Assembly (NCBI GenBank): GCA_963932145.1
Contig: OZ010595.1
Span: forward strand, 92,350,067 to 92,414,066
Length of the DNA stretch: 64,000 nt
From: Acanthosepion lycidas
Lineage: Eukaryota > Mollusca > Cephalopoda > Sepiida > Sepiidae
Reading direction: 5' to 3'
This document shows, one piece after another, positions 11,785 through 21,690 of the stretch. Numbering within the stretch: the stretch's first letter is position 1; every line of letters starts with the position of its first letter. The notes under the pieces were generated by a model. The model did not search any database. It saw only the letters and a program-made list of their open reading frames with translations, and was not told the DNA's origin. The position numbers and the translations under genes were made by a program.

Positions 11785-11793
<9 letters not shown>
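11697..11793 (+). repeat. Dispersed repeat between two TA tracts (copy 1)
   Basis: About 95 bp (aaatggaagctaaaagct ... cgaattttggagtaactt) recur at 23983-24080 with few changes. It contains a small palindrome, atttaattttgtaattaaat. Both copies lie among (TA)n tracts. The element family is unknown. Confidence 0.85.
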
Positions 11794-11873
<80 letters not shown>

Positions 11874-11883
11874 AGGGTGTGTG
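11790..11883. repeat. Compound (TA)n-(TG)n microsatellite
   Basis: 67 bp of TA then TG. Confidence 0.95.
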
Positions 11884-12468
11884 TGTTCAGCTGTAATTTC
11901 TGTGAGTCTGTTACCACGTGACCCTTTACAGATAAGGAAAGTACCATGTATTCTTTAGCTACTGCTGGTCAAAGAGGCAACAAGGTAATTATCTATTCCC
12001 TGCTACTAAATCGGAAATTCTCCTCCAAGACACCATGTGTACATTCATCATTTCTTTTAGCTTATTTCAAATTGTTATTATTTTCTTTGAAAAGTGGTTT
12101 CTTTGTTTGTTTATGTATTTCTTTGAAATGTATTTTGTTTATCCGTTTCCCCTTTGGTGTGTATTTGTTATTTTGTTATTGTTATTTCATGGTGTCTTTC
12201 CTAAATAACTGGGTAACATCAGTATAAAGCGTGGACATTTTTCAATGAGACCAGTGGTCAGTTACATCACATGCTGGCTAATTCTTGTAGCCATCATAAT
12301 ATCTTTGTGACTTTTTGCTTTTATATCAGAACATAAAGACAATCCATTGCTGGAAGAATTTCATGACCATGGGGGATTCTGTACATCCTATATCATTATT
12401 CTCAATGCATTTAATCAATTAATATATTATCAAATGTTGTGGCATAAAAATAGCTATCGTGGGGTGTG

Positions 12469-12473
<5 letters not shown>
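11884..12473. other. No gene recognised
   Basis: A hydrophobic plus-strand frame (11946-12227) is T-rich and shows no domain, so I do not call it a gene. Confidence 0.45.

Positions 12474-12516
<43 letters not shown>
12474..12516. repeat. (TA)n microsatellite
   Basis: TA tract directly upstream of hammerhead module copy b. Confidence 0.95.
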
Positions 12517-12517
<1 letters not shown>

Positions 12518-12519
<2 letters not shown>

Positions 12520-12662
12520 GGTCTGACGATTGTATCTAGCATGAAACAGACTGTCCCCTGTAAGTGTTGACTTCTATGTTCACTTTTATATTTACACATG
12601 CTCTTTCTCTGATATTGAGCACTTTATCCTATAAATATAGCACATCTTAAAACTATATTTCT
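12518..12662 (+). mobile_element. Hammerhead-type module, copy b
   Basis: The full 145-bp module in ribozyme-sense orientation: hammerhead-like core, gtgttgacttctatgttcac, gatattgagcacttta, then cctataaatatagcac. It is bounded by TA on the left and CA/TA on the right, and a Penelope-like 3' region follows immediately. It is the cleanest single-orientation copy. Confidence 0.75.
12520..12558 (+). ncRNA. Hammerhead-ribozyme-like core, copy b
   Basis: CTGACGA at 12523-12529, a weak TGT/GCA hairpin, GAAAC at 12543-12547, an ACA/TGT hairpin with 3-nt loop, and GTC with the predicted cleavage position after C12555. Conserved core bases are all present. Stem I (GGT/CCC) is weak. Confidence 0.45.
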
Positions 12663-12663
12663 T

Positions 12664-12706
<43 letters not shown>
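12663..12706. repeat. (CA)n-(TA)n microsatellite
   Basis: CA then TA, separating the hammerhead module from a Penelope-like tail. Confidence 0.95.
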
Positions 12707-12709
<3 letters not shown>

Positions 12710-13276
12710 CGCCAAATTCTCTTTCCATTAATCCCTTACATCCTCATTACCTTATATATTTTTGAAATTATTTTTAAATCCATTTTTAATTTTAATTTAT
12801 TCTTTCCTATTTCAAATGCCCTCAATTAGCCTTCATAGAGTTAATATACTCTGATTTATTTAATACACATTCTCCCCTTTAAGATAGATGGTTACCACCC
12901 TCACTGACTCCAGTCTGGTGCCTATCAGCTGACTTAAACATTGAAAAGTGTGAACATTATATTTAGGTATCTTTGGCAAGTTACATTTTAGGTTGACCCT
13001 TTAGCTTCTAATATCACTTCTTTATAGTTTAACTCTTACTTCCTGTTTCCCCAAGTAGAATTTCATTCCACATCAGGGTTGAAAAGACAAACAAACACTT
13101 TTCTCATTGCTGAAATGGTCTATTCCCCACATGAGTTAAAAAAGATTTTTTAGATTATTCATTCATATTGCTCTGTAAAAATAAAATCCATCAAGCTCTC
13201 TTTTGTGGATTAGATTTAATATTTTTGTATTACTAGGATCCACTCAGATTATATACCCATGAATTTATTTTACCTT

Positions 13277-13280
<4 letters not shown>
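12707..13280 (+). mobile_element. Penelope-like element 3' region (copy 1)
   Basis: Non-coding sequence collinear with the 3' region downstream of the Penelope-like protein at 59.26-59.69 kb: ctctttccattaatccctta, a ctgactNaaacat motif, catcagggttga, and tattccccacatgag. Its last 120 bp also match 23.8-23.9 kb, and both copies end in a similar way exactly at a (TA)n tract. No coding part remains. Confidence 0.75.

Positions 13281-13311
<31 letters not shown>
13280..13311. repeat. (TA)n microsatellite
   Basis: TA tract into which a MADE1-like hairpin MITE is inserted; it resumes at 13388. Confidence 0.95.
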
Positions 13312-13315
<4 letters not shown>

Positions 13316-13387
13316 TGGTGCAAAAATAATGTCGTTTTCTCACATAGTAACATATGTGAGAAAACGACATTATTTTTGCACCAACCT
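13312..13387. mobile_element. MADE1-like mariner-derived hairpin MITE (copy 1)
   Basis: 76 bp: two exact 35-bp inverted arms (outer end aggttggtgcaaaaataatg) around a 6-bp loop (gtaaca). The outer sequence and the architecture resemble human MADE1, the mariner-derived MITE that gave rise to the miR-548 precursors. It is inserted inside (TA)n, as expected for a TA target. A transcript would form an almost perfect hairpin. Confidence 0.9.
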
Positions 13388-13388
13388 A

Positions 13389-13424
<36 letters not shown>

Positions 13425-13425
13425 T
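13388..13425. repeat. (TA)n microsatellite
   Basis: TA tract with one GTA interruption, right of the MITE. Confidence 0.95.
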
Positions 13426-13649
13426 CGTTTGTGTATGTGGTTTTTTTTTATCAAAGATTATTTCTTATTACTATAAAAGTTACCCTGTCAGACCAAACTG
13501 CTATGTGGCACAGTTTGTTTAAAAAAGTGGTTTTCCTAATGGAAAAAAGGGTGCAGATAATTGCACAATGTGATATATGAGCTAATAGAGAAAAACACTG
13601 AGATCTACTCAAAGTGGACTGAATTAAAATCCAATAAAAATGAACAGCT

Positions 13650-13651
<2 letters not shown>

Positions 13652-13719
<68 letters not shown>
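13652..13719. repeat. (TA)n microsatellite
   Basis: 68 bp of uninterrupted TA. Frames over it give only Tyr-Ile repeats. Confidence 0.95.
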
Positions 13720-13720
<1 letters not shown>

Positions 13721-13740
13721 ATGATACAAACTCTTTGGAC

Positions 13741-13899
13741 ACATACACCACTACTTTCATGACTGGCAGTTTTATGGTCTTAAGCAGTCACCAGGCAGGG
13801 ATGATGAAGAAGAATGCAAAAGTACATACATATTGTTCTTCATCCCTTCGATAATAGCATGAAACAGCCAGTCATAAAAGTAGAGGCATATGTGTCTGA
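13741..13899. repeat. Imperfect inverted repeat
   Basis: 13741-13768 (containing tttcatgactggc) and 13872-13899 (containing gccagtcataaaa) are reverse complements with a few differences. The spacer has no recognised content. Confidence 0.7.
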
Positions 13900-14047
13900 A
13901 GAGGGCTTTGTCTTTGCATTATTATTATTCTCATATCTTAGATTCTGTATTGTATAGTTTATTTTACAACAATGGCACTTTTCAAGTATATTTATATTTA
14001 ATATGTAATTTATTTATTCAAAACTTATAACATAAACATATTTATGA

Positions 14048-14104
14048 CATCACTACAAAAATAGGTATTTTGTTTCAACACTTCTGGTGTCTTATCAAGT
14101 GATG
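14048..14104 (-). ncRNA. Hammerhead-like fold in left palindrome arm
   Basis: Mirror image of the fold at 14139-14195, read on the minus strand; the differences fall in loops. The core is mutated in the same way. Confidence 0.35.
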
Positions 14105-14138
14105 GTGTTGAATGTAGAAAAGTTTCTACATTCAACAC

Positions 14139-14195
14139 CATCACTTGATAAGACACCAGAAATGTTGAAACAAAATGCCTATTTTTGTAGTGATG
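14139..14195 (+). ncRNA. Hammerhead-like fold in right palindrome arm
   Basis: Stem I CATCAC/GTGATG (14139-14144 with 14190-14195), core TTGATAA where CTGANGA is expected, stem II GACA/TGTT, GAA (14167-14169), stem III ACAAAA/TTTTGT, then GT-A with A14189 in the cleavage position. All three helices are in the correct order and spacing. Two core positions (C3, G8) differ from consensus, so it is probably inactive. Confidence 0.4.
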
Positions 14196-14288
14196 TCATA
14201 AATATGTTTATGTTATAAGTTTTGAATAAATAATATTTGGTCTACTCTATACTTAGCACTCTTTTAAGAATAGTAGTTTTGGTTCTTG

Positions 14289-14291
<3 letters not shown>

Positions 14292-14336
<45 letters not shown>
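14292..14336. repeat. (TA)n microsatellite
   Basis: TA tract, followed by a short AGT run. Confidence 0.95.
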
Positions 14337-14343
<7 letters not shown>

Positions 14344-14591
14344 CATATTAGTAGTAGTAGTAATTATATAAGTATAAGAAACTACACTCATTTGGAAAAC
14401 CTTCGGTGTCTTCATTTGCAAACAATCAAACCAATACCAAAGTGAAAAAAAAAGGTATAAAAAAAAGAAAGAACCAAGAACATGTACGTTAGCTGAAAAT
14501 AATCGTCTAGCATGCAAGTCCAAGGTCCAAAGAAAAACGAGTATGCAAAATAACTAAATAAGGTGCTCAATACAATAAGTAGAGCAGACCT

Positions 14592-15154
14592 AGTTAAACC
14601 TAGAGAGCCAGACAACCTACCGAGGTTTCACCTTAGTGGATCATTGGGGAAGGAAGATTTTCTAAACATAGTACTACACTATCTACCTATATATGGAAAA
14701 TTAGACATGACAATAAAGACCCCATCCTGAAATGGGAAAATATTAAATATAGAGCAGGTCATAAATTTTGTAAACTATGTAAAGAGGAAAAATTAGTTAT
14801 AGCTTTATATAAGGAACCTGATGATTTATTAAATTCTAAACAAATGTAGACATAGAAAACATTGGTTATTAGACTAGGTCTCCTCTCCCCGGTATATGTA
14901 TTTTTTTTTTTTTATTCTCGATTGAATAAATGCTTATTACCCCCTATTGTCTGTGTTTCTCTCTAAACCCCCCTCCCTCTTTCATCATTTTTTCGAATAA
15001 ATGGTTTTCCCCAACCCTCCCCATTGTTTGTTTTTATTTGGTCACGTGGTTATGGTTTTTTGTTTATTGACTATAAGTATTCCGTTCTTCTTTACCTTTT
15101 AGCCAGCCAAGGTGAAACCATGGTAGTAGGTTGTCTGGCTCTCTATGTTTAACT
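14592..15154 (+). mobile_element. Penelope-like element with inverted termini (relic)
   Basis: Inverted repeats of about 43-46 bp (14592-14634; 15109-15154) share gagagccagacaacctac. Between them 14712-14849 encodes the last 45 residues of a Penelope-like protein: DPILKWE, then KFCKLCKEEKLVIALY and LLNSKQM before a TAG. The CxxC-EEKL signature belongs to the GIY-YIG endonuclease region of these elements and is also at 58.97 kb. About 260 bp of T/C-rich 3' UTR follow. The right end abuts (TA)n. This is a different family from the 58 kb copy. Confidence 0.7.
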
Positions 15155-15155
15155 A

Positions 15156-15156
<1 letters not shown>

Positions 15157-15198
<42 letters not shown>
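15157..15198. repeat. (TA)n microsatellite
   Basis: TA tract between the Penelope-like element and a mariner relic. Confidence 0.95.
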
Positions 15199-15200
<2 letters not shown>

Positions 15201-15207
15201 CACACAG

Positions 15208-15552
15208 AGGGTGATTGAAAAGTAACTCCTCATTTTAAAATACTTATAATTTATTTATTGACTATATTTTCTACAAGTAATGGATATGAGAGAAAAACAT
15301 TTAGCATGATGCTTTATTTAAAATTCTATATGGGGACCAGATTTCATGGCCAGGAAACATGTTAATTGATTTTATAAGGATCTCTTGTGCTATGGAAGAC
15401 ATAACTTGTATTCAACCCTTCAAATTCTTTCAAAGTCTTGGTTTGGTATTTTAGACTTGCTCTTTTAACAAACCCCAGAATCAAAGGGTGTTAAGTCAGG
15501 ACTCCTGGCTGGCCATTGATACATAAAATAGGGAAATACTTTTCAATCACCT
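15208..15552 (-). mobile_element. Internally deleted mariner-like element
   Basis: Terminal inverted repeats of about 22 bp (agggtgattgaaaagtaact at left; reverse complement of aaatacttttcaatcacctt at right). On the minus strand WPARSPDLTPFDSG matches the third-catalytic-Asp region of mariner/Tc1 transposases. A later stretch reads NQLTCFLA...HIEF, typical of the C-terminus. The N-terminal two thirds are missing, so it is a 345-bp non-autonomous copy. Confidence 0.75.
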
Positions 15553-16435
15553 TGTGTGTGTGTGTGTGTGTAGTGTTATCTTTCAGGTGTTGATTATCAC
15601 AGATATAGATATTGCCAATTAATAGCTGAATTTTAATTGCACATCAATTTACAGAAAGTTAAATTTTAGTTGACATTGTGTCAGAAGTTTGAAGGTAATT
15701 CAGAGTTCCCTGGAGATGTCTTTTGTAAGTAATGCTTAAAATCCATCAAAATTTTCAGTGTGTAACATATGGAGGTAGTGATAGGATCATGAAAAACTGG
15801 TGTCTGCTAGATGATAAAGCATTATATAAAAAGATAATATTTTTCTTGTTTCTGATCATTGAGAGACTGACAGAAGTAAGAAAAGATAATGTTAATCAGA
15901 AAGACACGTCGACCTAAGAATAAGTTTGTAATTAACACAATTTATGATTATTATGTTGCAATTCAACAGGTCTCTCTTGATTGATAATAAAACAAGAGAT
16001 TACCAAATATGTCTGGCATATTCTTTAAAACTCAGCTTCTGTAATGTTTTAGTACGTGATTTTTAGTATCACATTAGTGGTTCTCCAAAACTTTGGGAAC
16101 ATATCAAATTCTGGAGAGATTTCAGATTCTCTTATACAGGAACTGAAAGATATTGTATTCTGCAACTCATGTGCAGCATTCGCAAAAACTCTTGGCTGAA
16201 TAAATTCTGGAATGAGAGACATGGCCTAAGAAAAAGGAAAGTGACAGAAAAACATTGTGTATTGTTTTTTCTTTACCCCTTCTTGGTTAAAATGATGAAG
16301 AAAAAATATAGTATATCAGCTTATTTTATTCTGTATCAGTCAGGATCCACTTATTTAAAAAAAAGTATCATGACTTGTAGCAAGATTATTTCTGGTGTTA
16401 GAAAAGTTTGGATCAGTTTTTCTACATACATTTGA
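15553..16435. other. No gene recognised
   Basis: TG microsatellite at 15553-15571, then AT-rich DNA. Frames at 15732-15917 and 16169-16435 have no recognised motif. Confidence 0.4.
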
Positions 16436-17040
16436 TGGGGGAGAAAGATCTCATTGTCACAAATTTAAAGTCAACCCCAACTCCAATTAGTCTCTCTTTC
16501 TGTCTGTTGGGTTAACTGTTATACAAATATCTAGTATTTATTTTTCATTGCTCAGTTTTATTTAGTTACCTATTTTGCCTTAGTGACTTGTTGGGTGGGT
16601 CAGATAGAAGGTCTTATTAAATTAACAGCATGGTTTAATGTTGTGACCTATGTGCCATTAAATAAACCATGAAAGGGTTCACAGAATTAAATAATTAAAA
16701 AAATATCATTTTTATAAAAATAAAAATGTTTCCGTTAATATTGCAGGGAAAAGGTTTGTTAATCTTGTAGAGATGGTGGCGAGGTGGGGAGATTACTTCA
16801 TTGTCTTGAATTCAAACTTATCTCCAATGGGTGATGTCTCTCTCTGTGTTGGGCTATAACTGTGCTCTATACAAACATTTATTTCTCATCTATCTGACTT
16901 CATCACAAACATGGCTTCATGCTACAAAAAAAGATGACCCCAGTGATTTATTTTTCAAATATCATTCTCTGTCCTCAGACATGCAAGATTAAAGATTAAA
17001 AGGTCTTATTTAGGTGACATTATGGTCTAATGTTGTAGAC
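16436..17040. repeat. Tandem segmental duplication (units ~350-380 bp)
   Basis: 16440-16740 and 16785-17040 plus 18880-18970 are diverged copies. Shared landmarks are ctcattgtc/ttcattgtc, tctctctttctgtctgttgg versus a similar block, ggtcttatt, and taatgttgt. The second unit is split by the hAT-like insertion at 17041-18879, so the first unit shows the empty site. Confidence 0.7.
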
Positions 17041-18879
17041 CAGTGATTTTCAAAGTGGGGGTGGTGGAAAGATCCAGGGTGTGGCAGTGAGAAGAAAACT
17101 GGCCAGCCAGATGGTGGCAATGATTTATCTAAAACCTAAAATACACCACACCCACACATTGTACCTGAAGTGTATCTTACCTTCAGTTTTATAATGTCTC
17201 CCATTTATACCAAAATTATTATGGGAAATCATTCTTCTTCTATGTACTGTGTCCTTTCAGGATGTAGCAATCATGGCTCTCCAAAACTTCCCATCCTGTG
17301 TAGGTCTACATAAATTTTCTTTTTTTTGTTATCTCTTTTAAACCTTGTTCCGCCCTCCATTTACTGAAGCTCTCTAGGTAGCTTATGCATTGTTTTTCTT
17401 TGTTCCTCTTACCTACAATCTGAGCAGTGAATATCAAATTTTCCAAGCCCTCCTTTTTCAAAATATACCCCAGAAACCTCAACTGTCTCTTCCTGATGTT
17501 AAATATAAATTTCCTTTCTGTTTTTATTTTCTCTAAACCTTTGTCATTGCGCACATGTTCAGTTCATCATATCTTCAGCATCCATTTGTAGAAATAGATT
17601 TTTCTGCTGCTTCAAGTTGCCTCTTCATCTGTGATTAGGTTTTCCATTCATTGCTTTATACGAGGACTGATATTACATAACAGCTCAGAACCCTTTTATT
17701 CATTTCTAATAAAATTTTTCGGTTTCTTAATACTTTGCTTAGCTTTTAAAAGGTATCTTTTGCTATCCCAATGTGCCTTTGGATTTCAGTGTCACACCTT
17801 CCATCCTCTGTTAAAACACTTTCTAAATATTTAAATTTTTGTACTTGTTTGATTTTGGCTATCCCCAGTTTGTAATTTGCATATTGGGCTGTGTCCCTTT
17901 TTCTAATAACCAGACATTCTATATTCTTGCAGTTGATATTTCATCCTTTCTTATTTAATTTCGCTAGGTTCTCTAGGAGTTCTTGTAGTTTTCTTTCTGT
18001 GTCTGCTATCAACACTGTGTTATCTGCATATCTTAAATTGTTTAGATTGTGGCCGCCAGCAGAGAATCCTGTTAGGACTTCTAATTCTCTCAGAATCACC
18101 TCACTCTATAGGTTGAATAAGTCAAGTGAGAAGTCACATCCTTGTCTTACTCCCCTTTCTATTTTTGCTTATTTACTGAATTCATTTTCTATCCATATGC
18201 AGGTGAATTCTTCTAATATCCTTCCCAAAAATCTGTTAAAGTTACCAATCAGTTCAAGCAGTTCTTTGTGATGTACTTTATCAAACTCTTTTGCATGATC
18301 TACAAGACACAAGTACACATTCTTCTGCATTTGTATTGCTATTTCTGATAGCATTCGGAGCATAAATGTTGCATTTCTTGTTCCAGTGCCTTTAATAAAC
18401 ATGCACTAATCTTGTCCTATTTCCAGTCTGATTCTACTGAATGCTCTATTGATCAGAATTCAGAAGTTAAATATTTTTACATTGCTCATTGAACTGACTG
18501 TCCAGTGGAGTTCACATTCGTTTGCACCTGGCTCCGTAGACAGTGCTAAGAAAATAGATATTCTTAGGTCTTCCAGTGTATCACCATTGTTGTATATTTT
18601 ATTTATTATGTCTGCAATCTTATGAATTCCATCTTCTATTGCTTGTTTCCAGTGCAGATTTCATTCAGATTTTAATATTTCTGATCCATTGATATTTCTG
18701 TATATTGGTAGTTGTTCTCTTTCATTGTGGAAGAGTTCTCCAAAGTACTCATTTGACATGCAATACTATCAAGTAAATTCAGAAAAAAGTTGACTATACA
18801 TTGTGTGGGGAGGGTGGATGTTAGGGTTGTGTTTGGTACACAAGGTGGGCAGCAACTCCAAAAAGTTTGGGAACCATTG
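17041..18879. mobile_element. hAT-like element carrying an RTE-like LINE
   Basis: The left end, cagtgattttcaaagtgggg, and the reverse complement of the right end, caatggttcccaaacttttt, match the Charlie-type hAT terminus (CAGTGGTTCTCAAA...). The flanking 8-mers ttgtagac and ttgtcacc fit a decayed 8-bp target duplication. The duplicated unit at 16640-16648 preserves the uninserted ttgtgacc. About 200 bp at the left and 100 bp at the right are hAT-derived. The interior is an antisense LINE relic. No hAT transposase remains. Confidence 0.7.
17235..18770 (-). mobile_element. RTE-like LINE, reverse transcriptase to C-terminus (relic)
   Basis: Minus strand, from high to low coordinates: a pre-palm region (about 18770-18410), motif A region 18402-18169 (FIKGTGTRNATF, LVDHAKEFDKVHH), motif C near 18020 (LRYADNTVLIAD), the YLESVLTEDGRCDTEI-like thumb, and the C-terminal block 17554-17306 (QLRFLGYILKKEGLENL, then GKRNKEKQCISYLESF). 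Motif C reads YADN instead of YADD, which would destroy a catalytic Asp, and stops and shifts are frequent. It is a dead copy, nested in the hAT-like element. Confidence 0.8.
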
Positions 18880-19086
18880 TTGTCACCTATGTTCCATTAA
18901 ATGAACAAAGGATATGAAAGAATCTAATAATTGAAAAATATTACCATTTTTATGAAAAAAAAAAAATAAAAAAATACTAAACTTTCTGATTTGGGTTGAC
19001 ATTGGTTATTCATCCAAATACAGCTGAAGTGACTGACGTGATCATTTTTCAGTTGATCCTAAAAGGCAAAAACCTACAGATTCATG

Positions 19087-19088
<2 letters not shown>
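18880..19088. other. Continuation of the duplicated host unit
   Basis: 18880-18970 continues the unit broken at 17040. No gene follows. Confidence 0.6.
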
Positions 19089-19156
<68 letters not shown>

Positions 19157-19210
19157 TAAATATTTGTCACTTATACATATACTTACACATATATATATAT
19201 ATATATATAG
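19089..19210. repeat. (TA)n tracts
   Basis: 64 bp of TA, a spacer, then 20 bp more at 19191-19210. Confidence 0.95.
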
Positions 19211-19404
19211 TCTTGAACACTGAAAATTTGCTGACTAACGAAGTGGTGTGTGTATATCTTCTGATCTAAATCAGTGCTTAAGACGCGAGTAATTAATCAT
19301 TTCAGTGGCAGGCTTGGTAGGGAGGATATTTGTGCATTAAAATTGAATGAAAATAAAACAGCCAAAATGGAAGATTGAAAGATAAAGTTAGCGTGTTGAT
19401 CTGA

Positions 19405-19650
19405 AATGGAGGGAAACACACACAAACACATGCACACACATGGACCCCCTACCACAAACAGACATGCATATACATACACACACCCACACACTACACATAA
19501 ACACTCCCCCCCACACTCACACAGACACGCACAAAGACATCCCTCACACCCACATATACACTTGCACACATACACGCAAGCAATAATATACACTCACACA
19601 CTACTCACACACACATTAATGCATGCACACACACACACACACATACTTCA
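19405..19650. repeat. CA-rich low-complexity tract
   Basis: Cryptic (CA)n with C runs. Long frames through it on both strands are compositional. Confidence 0.9.
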
Positions 19651-19654
19651 TATA

Positions 19655-20385
19655 TTCAGAAGGCAAAGATAACAAAGAATGAAAAGAGAGAGGGAGGCAA
19701 AGATACTGGGGAGAGAGACAGAGAGAGAGAGACAGAGAGAGATGTTGAAAGAAGGAGAAAAAGAAAAGGAAGAGAAGAAGAAGCAAAGAAAGAAGAAAGA
19801 GGGCTTAAGGAGGAAAGGTAAGAAGAGGAAAAAAGAAATTGAATGAAGGAGAAAAGTAATTGAAAGAGAAGAAAATGAAAAAGAAGAGAAAAAGAAGCAA
19901 GGAAACGAGAGAGAGGTTAAAAAGAGAAGGAGGAGAAAAGTGATTACAAGGGAGGAAAAGGAAAAGAAAAGAAAGGAAAAGAAAGTAGGGAGACAGAGAG
20001 AGAAAGTTGGAAAGAATAGCTGGAAAAGAAAAGAATAAAGAATTAGATAAAAAATAAATTTGAGAAATTGTAGCAAAAGAAAGAAGAAACAGATAAAAAG
20101 AATGAATGGAAGAAAGACAGAATGAAAAAAACATGAAAGATGCAATATAATAAAAGGAAGGAATAAGCAGAAGAAAAGAGTGAAAATGAAAATGTGAATA
20201 AAAAGAAGTAGAAAGAAAAGAAAGACAATGTTATTATGTTTGGAAAAAAAGAGAGAAACAGTGACAAAAATGAAGAAAATTAGGAGAAAGAAGAAAAAGA
20301 AAGAAAAAATGGAAGAAAAAGAAAGAAAATATAAGAAATGAACAGAAAAAGGGATGGGTCTTTTTTTTTCTTTTCGTGCTTATTT
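19655..20385. repeat. Purine-rich (A/G) tract, ~730 bp
   Basis: The plus strand is overwhelmingly A and G. The apparent minus-strand ORFs (Phe/Ser/Leu-rich, up to 165 codons) are artefacts of strand composition, with no domain and no start context. Confidence 0.9.
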
Positions 20386-20904
20386 TTTCTTATCTAAGAG
20401 AGCCGATATAATATTGATAGAAAAGTGAAACATCCTATTGAAAAAAAAGGACATTTACGAACTGTGTTAGTTTGATCCCCATATTTTTTAGATGATAAAA
20501 ATCTACATGCAAAGAATACCAAGCAATTGAAACCTCAAGCTAGGCTCTTCAAACCTCTCTACGCACTCCTCCACAACCCCGTGTCCCCTAAGTTTTATTT
20601 GTTTTGTATTATATTTTTGTTTTTGCTCAAGGGAAACAAGAAATATTTCTATAAACTCACAAGTCCTTAAGACTAGCGTTGATAAAATCTGAGAGTATAG
20701 ATTTGATCCATCTTGAAATCAGAGAATTCCTCCCAAAATTATGTGTGTCCCTTAATGTTCCAGTGTTGTGTGTTGTGTATTTGTTGTTATCTGTTTTCAT
20801 ATATCTTTGACACTTGGGGAAATTTGAGTACAGTAAGTTTAAGATGTCAGTAAGAGCAACAGTGTCCTTCACAGTGAAATGATTTATTTATTTTTGAAGA
20901 AAGA
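20386..20904. other. No gene recognised
   Basis: Mixed-composition DNA between two purine-rich blocks. A minus-strand frame at 20657-20872 has no recognised motif. Confidence 0.45.
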
Positions 20905-21690
20905 ATGTGTTTGTGTGTGTGTGAGAGAGAAAGAGTGGAAGAGGGAAAAAGAGAGAGAGAGAGAGAGGAATGAGGAGCAACAGGAAAGTCTGGAAAACAA
21001 TATCTGAGAGAAAGAGAGAAATTGAAAGAGAGACAAGGACACAGATGGAGAGAGAGTGAGAGTGAGTAGAAGAGAGAAAACAAAAGAAAGAGGAATGAGG
21101 AGCAGCAGGAAAGTCTGGAAAACAATATCTGAGAGAGAGAGAGAAAAATTGGAAGAGAGACAAAGATACAGATGGAGAGAGAGAGTGGAAGAGAGAAAAA
21201 GAGAGAGAGAGGAATAAGGAGTAGCAGGAAAGTTTGGAAAACAATATTTGAGAGAGAGAAATTGGAAGAGAGACAAAGACACAGATGGGGAGAGAGAGAG
21301 AGAGAGTGAGTGGAAGAGAGAAAAAGAAAGATAGAGGAATGAGGAGCAGCAGGAAAGTTTGGAAAACAATATCTGAGAGAGAGAGAGAGAGAGAGAGAGA
21401 CATTGGAAGAGAGACAAAGACACAGATGGAGAGAGAGAGTGAGTGGAAGAGAGAAAAAGAAAGAAAGAGGAATGAGGAGCAGCAGGAAAGTCTGGAAAAC
21501 AATATCTGCGAGAGAGAGAGAGAAATTGGAAGAGAGACAAAGACACAGATGGAGAGAGTGAGAGTGGAAGAGAGAAAAAGAGAGAGAGAGGAATAAGGAG
21601 CAGCAGGAAAGTCTAGAAAACAATATTTGAGAGAGAGAAATTGGAAGAGAGACAAAGACACAGATGAAGAGAGAGAGATATCTGATGACT
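20905..21690. repeat. Purine-rich minisatellite, ~119-133 bp unit, 6 copies
   Basis: The block ggaatgaggagcagcaggaa followed by agtctggaaaacaatatctg recurs with starts near 20967, 21092, 21211, 21336, 21469 and 21590, joined by (GA)n and acaaagacacagatgg. Spacing varies with the GA run length. A 396-codon minus-strand frame runs through it, but it is Ser/Leu/Phe repeat translation and I do not call it a gene. Confidence 0.9.

Larger units (their letters stand above)
14011..14232. repeat. Near-perfect 110-bp palindrome, 2-nt spacer
   Basis: Arms 14011-14120 and 14123-14232 are reverse complements with two differences I can find, separated by AG. It is not simple-sequence. Each arm contains the same three-helix hammerhead-like fold, on opposite strands. 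It may be a head-to-head pair of retroelement termini. Confidence 0.95.

Noticed and set aside
11946..12227. 93-codon hydrophobic plus-strand frame
   Set aside because: T-rich composition explains it; no motif, no transcript signal.
14011..14232. Palindrome as a microRNA precursor
   Set aside because: Arms of 110 bp with a 2-nt loop are far longer and more perfect than usual precursors; a foldback or retroelement origin fits better.
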